A stretch of DNA of 7,784 bases. It comes from Neisseriaceae bacterium. GTDB taxonomy: Bacteria > Pseudomonadota > Gammaproteobacteria > Burkholderiales > UBA11063. The notes beneath the pieces were generated by a model, which did no database searches, was not told where the DNA came from, and was given only the letters and a program-made list of their open reading frames with translations. The position numbers and the translations under genes were made by a program. The stretch is taken from positions 1 to 7,784 of the forward strand of contig DAHXMX010000040.1 in assembly GCA_027371515.1 (NCBI GenBank). The letters are read 5' to 3'. Numbering within the stretch: the stretch's first letter is position 1; every line of letters begins with the position of its first letter. Positions 4,547 to 7,784 of the stretch are shown here, piece by piece.

Positions 4547-6511
4547 TTAAATTTTCATTGGTAAAATTACCATTTGTTTACCCTCTAAGTGTAAGCGACG
4601 TTGCAATGTTGTTACGGTGTTATTATGGAGTAATCTACTCCACCAGTTTTCATCGATAAAGATTAATTTACTTGCAAAAAATACACAATCTGGATATTCT
4701 TCTTGTACATATTGAGATAGTTTAATTAATTCTTCAATGTTGTTTACTCCGTAGCTAAACAAACCTTCTGAAGGTAAATTGTTTTCATTACAAAAAAAAC
4801 GATAGCGATTAATTATTTCATTTAAATCCCGACGATATTTTTTTTTGAATATTGATTCATTTGCCATGGCTTGTGAATCGATTTCTCCAGTAGTTAAAAA
4901 TACGTAGTTTTCAAAAACACCAGGGAATAAACGTCTTACCCAAAGAAGTGCATGTAATCCTGCACCATAATGTTTAGCTACAAAAAACACTGCTGTTTTG
5001 CCTGATTTGTTTTGAATTGGTAAAAATTGAGTTTGTTTTAAATCAGCATTACCAAGATGGTCTGCAAATATTGCATCTGCTTCTTTTAATTTTATTCCTA
5101 CTTCACGATAGTGCTGTCTTACTATGAAGCAAAAAGTAATAACAAGAGTAGTAATTACTAATGTTAACCAGCCACCTTCAGCAAATTTTTCTAAAGTAGT
5201 AATTATCAAAATACTAGAACAAACTATAAAACCAATTGTGGACATAATGAGTTTATGCCACCATTCTTTTTTAATTCTGCGGCTTTTAATCCAGTATATA
5301 CAAAGTCCGAGTAAAGACATAGAAAAAGTAAGAAATACATTGATACTATATAATACTACTAAAGTAGATACTCTACCACGCGCAATTAGTAAAATCATAA
5401 TTGATGCAATGCCAGTGATTAGGATACCATTTTGGGTTACTAACCGACTAGATAGTTCGCTAAATTGGCGTGGGAGCCATTTATCTACTGCCATATTTGC
5501 CATTACAGCAGGACATCCTAGAAATCCTGTATTGGCAGCAACTAAAAGTAATGCTGCTTCAAAAAACAATATAATTGGTAGCCATATTTGATTTAGGCCT
5601 ACTTCATGAATGATTTTATTAAATACGATAGCATTTAAAGTTTGTCCTACAATTGGGGTTGTATTCCATAAAATATATAACAAGATAATACCACCTGCGG
5701 TAAATGATAGTGAAATCGCCATATATAACATAGTTAGTTTACCTGTTCTAACACGCGGTTGAGCTAACATATTTACATTATTGGATACCGCTTCAAGACC
5801 GGTATAAGTACCACCTCCTAGGGAATAAGCACGCAGCAATATAGCTAATGTTGCAAAAACACCGATAGATTTGCTTATTTCTTTAAATTCATAATTTGCA
5901 TTTGGGATTATTGCGAGTAAACCATTGGTGTGGTAAATAATTCCTAGTAATATTATTGTTAAATGGGTAAATAAGAAACCCAAGAATAATGGAATTAATA
6001 CTTTAATAGATTCTTTCATGCCACGTAAATTAAGTATAATTAAAATTATAATTATCAGGATTTCAATTTCAACTTTAAATTCACCATATCTTACTGGAAA
6101 CAAACTAAAAATAGCATCAACACCGCTTGCAATAGATACTGCTATAGTAAGAATATAATCAACAATTAATGCAGCACCAGAAACAACTCCGGCTTTAGGT
6201 CCAATTAAATGGCTTGCTACTTTATAACCACCACCTCCATTTGGAAATAGTTCAATTACTTGATTATAAGCTAATGCAATTAAAAATACAGTAAAGGAGG
6301 TTGCAAAAGCTAGATAAATCGCTATATGGGTATGTTGTCCAAGAGCCAAAAAAGCCTCTTCTGGTCCATAAGCTGATGATGATAGACCATCTGCACCAAG
6401 TCCAATCCATGCGATTATCGCAATTAAAGCAATATGCTCTTTAATTTTAGGGTTTAAAGCATTTAATGGTTTACCAATTAGTAGTTGTTTAAATATTCGT
6501 GATTTTTTCAT
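4547..6511 (-). CDS. KimA-like potassium / APC-superfamily permease
   Basis: An inner-membrane transporter of 654 aa with about twelve hydrophobic segments between residues 25 and 465 and a soluble C-terminal part of about 190 residues. The first segment contains GADGLSSSAYGPEEA (39-53), the hallmark I associate with the KimA (YdaO) branch of the KUP/APC fold, high-affinity K+/H+ symporters. Residues matching the K+ site of Bacillus KimA as I recall it are Asp41, Tyr48, Thr122, Ser126, Thr237, Glu240 and Tyr388, with conserved relative spacing. The C-terminal domain is probably cytoplasmic and dimer-forming, as in KimA. An amino-acid permease role remains possible, since distant members are often annotated so. 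The ATG is preceded by a weak GGTAAT site and an extended -10 promoter about 32 bp upstream. It is the first gene of the apparent permease-proS-transglycosylase operon. I see no c-di-AMP riboswitch, and the leader is only about 25 nt. Confidence 0.83.
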   Translation of the reverse strand: MKKSRIFKQLLIGKPLNALNPKIKEHIALIAIIAWIGLGADGLSSSAYGPEEAFLALGQHTHIAIYLAFATSFTVFLIALAYNQVIELFPNGGGGYKVASHLIGPKAGVVSGAALIVDYILTIAVSIASGVDAIFSLFPVRYGEFKVEIEILIIIILIILNLRGMKESIKVLIPLFLGFLFTHLTIILLGIIYHTNGLLAIIPNANYEFKEISKSIGVFATLAILLRAYSLGGGTYTGLEAVSNNVNMLAQPRVRTGKLTMLYMAISLSFTAGGIILLYILWNTTPIVGQTLNAIVFNKIIHEVGLNQIWLPIILFFEAALLLVAANTGFLGCPAVMANMAVDKWLPRQFSELSSRLVTQNGILITGIASIMILLIARGRVSTLVVLYSINVFLTFSMSLLGLCIYWIKSRRIKKEWWHKLIMSTIGFIVCSSILIITTLEKFAEGGWLTLVITTLVITFCFIVRQHYREVGIKLKEADAIFADHLGNADLKQTQFLPIQNKSGKTAVFFVAKHYGAGLHALLWVRRLFPGVFENYVFLTTGEIDSQAMANESIFKKKYRRDLNEIINRYRFFCNENNLPSEGLFSYGVNNIEELIKLSQYVQEEYPDCVFFASKLIFIDENWWSRLLHNNTVTTLQRRLHLEGKQMVILPMKI

Positions 6512-6543
6512 AAAATTACCAGTTTATTTAATAATAAGCTAGA

Positions 6544-6552
6544 ATTATAACA
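6544..6552 (-). promoter_or_regulatory. Extended -10 promoter of the permease operon
   Basis: The minus strand reads TGTTATAAT, a perfect extended -10 (TGn plus TATAAT). It lies 32 bp upstream of the permease ATG, so the leader is about 25 nt. The -35 region is unremarkable, as expected for an extended -10 promoter. Confidence 0.6.
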
Positions 6553-6583
6553 TTAGTTTACATAAAATAAGTTATGATTTCGG

Positions 6584-6621
6584 TTTGAATCCTAGTTTGA
6601 ATATAATACATATTATTCAAA
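6584..6621. repeat. Three TTTGAAT boxes between the divergent promoters
   Basis: TTTGAAT occurs at 6584-6590 and 6596-6602 (direct, 12-bp period) and inverted as ATTCAAA at 6615-6621. The second and third form an inverted repeat extending to TTGAATA / TATTCAA (6597-6603 and 6614-6620, 10-bp centre). They sit just upstream of the yajC -10 and about 35-70 bp upstream of the permease -10, where a shared regulator could act on both. In AT-rich DNA a chance origin is possible. Confidence 0.4.
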
Positions 6622-6637
6622 TATATAGCATTCTATA

Positions 6638-6646
6638 TGTTATAAT
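6638..6646 (+). promoter_or_regulatory. Extended -10 promoter of yajC-secD
   Basis: TGTTATAAT is a perfect extended -10, identical to the one driving the opposite operon. A weak -35 TTCAAA (6616-6621) lies 19 bp upstream of the TATAAT. Start near 6653, leader about 39 nt to the ATG at 6692. An inverted repeat ATATAG-CATT-CTATAT (6623-6638) fills the spacer. Confidence 0.6.
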
Positions 6647-6691
6647 CGACACCTATGTATATAATTTTAATTTAAGAAAGAAAGGTAGTTT

Positions 6692-7030
6692 ATGTCGTTA
6701 ATTCCGATGGCTCATGCAGCAGAGTCAGCAACAGCTGCACATGGTGGTTCTAGCATTATGCAGTTTGTACCGATGATAATAATATTTATATTATTTTGGT
6801 TTTTATTGATTCGGCCACAGCAAAAAAAAGCTAAATTACAAAATCAAATGTTAGCTAATTTGCAAAAAGGTGATGAGGTAGTTACTAGTAGTGGTATTTT
6901 AGGAACTGTATCTAAGGTGGTAGAACAGTTTGTGCAAATTGAAATAGCTGATAATGTAGTCATTACTGTGCAAAAATCAACAATTGCAGGTAAGCTTGAA
7001 AAAGGTACATTAGCAAAATCTCGTAATTAA
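6692..7030 (+). CDS. yajC: Preprotein translocase subunit YajC
   Basis: A small single-span inner-membrane protein that joins SecD and SecF as the ancillary complex of the SecYEG translocon. Length 112 aa, normal for the family. A short Ala/His-rich periplasmic N-terminus (1-22) precedes one hydrophobic segment (about 24-40), followed at once by RPQQKK (41-46), the conserved basic stop-transfer turn. The cytoplasmic part carries GDEVVTSSGILGTV (60-73), the other family signature, and ends in a basic tail. An AAAGG site (6681-6685) lies 6 nt before the ATG. secD follows 80 bp downstream on the same strand. The common proteobacterial upstream neighbour tgt is not in front of it; the divergent permease operon is there instead. 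Confidence 0.95.
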   Translation: MSLIPMAHAAESATAAHGGSSIMQFVPMIIIFILFWFLLIRPQQKKAKLQNQMLANLQKGDEVVTSSGILGTVSKVVEQFVQIEIADNVVITVQKSTIAGKLEKGTLAKSRN

Positions 7031-7036
7031 TAAATG

Positions 7037-7062
7037 AGGCGGTGTATAACTGCCTTATTTTA
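7037..7062 (+). terminator. Hairpin with T-rich tail between yajC and secD
   Basis: AGGCGGT (7037-7043) pairs with ACTGCCT (7049-7055), seven pairs including one G-U, around a 5-nt loop GTATA, followed by TATTTTATT. It begins 6 nt after the yajC stop. It has the form of an intrinsic terminator, but since secD lies just beyond, it is more likely partial, setting the YajC to SecD ratio or protecting the upstream mRNA end. Confidence 0.55.
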
Positions 7063-7064
7063 TT

Positions 7065-7081
7065 ATGAATTTTAAATTCAT
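7065..7081. repeat. 8-bp inverted repeat upstream of secD
   Basis: ATGAATTT (7065-7072) and AAATTCAT (7074-7081) flank a single T. It directly follows the yajC-secD hairpin and lies 29 bp before the secD ATG. A one-base centre argues for a protein-binding site rather than an RNA stem. Confidence 0.4.
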
Positions 7082-7110
7082 AAATTAATATATTTTAGGT
7101 TGTTGACATT

Positions 7111-7784
7111 ATGACAAAGTATCCAGTTTGGAAGTATTTAATAATAATTTTTGCGATAATTATTGGATTTATTTATACTATTCCCAATTTATATGGAGAA
7201 GTACCAGCAGTACAAATATCAAGTTTAAATTCATCGGGTTTATTAGATGATTCAGTTATTAATTCTATAGAAACTAATTTGCAAAATAAAAACTTAAAGG
7301 TTACTGGGATTATTAATGATGGTAAAACAGTAAAATTAAAATTTGCAACTACAGATGCTCAGTTGCAAGCACGTGATATTATTCAATCTCAATTAGGTAA
7401 TGGTTATGTGGTTGCCTTAAATTTAGTATCGGCAACACCTCATTGGTTGTCAGCAATAAATGCTAATCCGATGTTTTTAGGTTTAGATTTACGTGGTGGG
7501 GTTCATTTCTTATTACAAGTAGATATGAATGCAGCATTGAAAAAAACATTAGATAAATATGTAAGTGATATTAAACGTGATTTAAGAAATAATCAAATTC
7601 GTTTTGGTAATGTAACAGAATATAATAATTCAGTAGTTGTCAATTTTAGAGATGATTCATCAGCGCAAATTGCGTTAACTCAATTAAGAAAAGATTTACC
7701 ACATATTGCATTAGTAAATATGGGTGATGGTACTTTGAAGGCAGTTATTACAGATGCTGAATTACAAAAAATTAAAGAAGCAGC
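7111..7784 (+). CDS. secD: Protein translocase subunit SecD, N-terminal 224 codons
   Basis: SecD is an RND-fold inner-membrane protein that uses the proton gradient with SecF to pull exported proteins through SecYEG from the periplasmic side. The visible part begins MTKYPVWKYLIIIFAI, very like other proteobacterial SecD N-termini. It continues with one membrane span (about 8-25), then PNLYGEVPAVQIS (25-37), a typical SecD stretch after the first span. The motif LGLDLRGGVHFLLQVD (123-138) is the diagnostic D1 signature. The remaining residues are the start of the large periplasmic P1 domain. The other five spans lie beyond the right edge, and secF would be expected after them. A TAGGT site (7096-7100) serves the ATG at 7111. 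Confidence 0.96.
   Translation, partial: MTKYPVWKYLIIIFAIIIGFIYTIPNLYGEVPAVQISSLNSSGLLDDSVINSIETNLQNKNLKVTGIINDGKTVKLKFATTDAQLQARDIIQSQLGNGYVVALNLVSATPHWLSAINANPMFLGLDLRGGVHFLLQVDMNAALKKTLDKYVSDIKRDLRNNQIRFGNVTEYNNSVVVNFRDDSSAQIALTQLRKDLPHIALVNMGDGTLKAVITDAELQKIKEA

Noticed and set aside
5124..5591. Plus-strand ORF of 155 codons
   Set aside because: Antisense shadow of the permease membrane-segment region, no RBS or family resemblance.
1..7784. CRISPR arrays, tRNA or rRNA genes, insertion sequences
   Set aside because: No regularly spaced repeats, cloverleaf-like segments, transposase frames or terminal inverted repeats with target duplications were seen.

Overview
The window is AT-rich chromosomal DNA, roughly one third G+C by eye, from a Gram-negative bacterium. 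Lipoprotein and Sec signal peptides, a full-length ProRS with the inserted editing domain, a ProRS/lytic transglycosylase gene pair and the yajC-secD pair all point to Proteobacteria. The SecD N-terminus and the tail of the transglycosylase (GQSWYPNLV) look betaproteobacterial to me, which suggests an unusually low-GC member, perhaps Neisseriales-like. The lineage is inference from memory of these families, not from a search.

Left part (1-972): three small exported proteins lie head to tail on the minus strand with gaps of about 37-40 bp, so they probably form one operon. They are a 90-aa secreted protein carrying two copies of a 17-residue motif, a 67-aa lipoprotein carrying one diverged copy of the same motif and apparently starting at ATT, and a Pro-rich lipoprotein that runs off the left edge. 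Promoters for this operon and for the divergent gene on its right lie in 710-972, next to a perfect 9-bp inverted repeat.

Middle (973-2167): a secreted GH18 enzyme of the EndoH type (endo-beta-N-acetylglucosaminidase) is followed by a short compact unit: a 14-bp palindrome, a -10 box, a strong ribosome binding site and a 25-codon ORF for a very basic, Arg/Phe-rich peptide. A structured segment closes the unit.

Right-centre (2168-6511, minus strand): a KimA-like K+/APC-superfamily permease, proS and a lytic transglycosylase form a tight apparent operon. The gaps are 19 nt and then a 1-nt stop/start overlap.

Right edge (6512-7784): a divergent promoter region with two identical extended -10 elements and three copies of a 7-bp box separates the permease operon from yajC and secD. 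These two encode ancillary parts of the Sec translocon, and secD is cut by the window edge. A hairpin with a T-rich tail and a second inverted repeat lie between them.

The conserved genes are ordinary. The items most likely to be undescribed are the motif-repeat small exported proteins (196-709), the ATT start (397-399) and the cationic microprotein unit (1943-2162).
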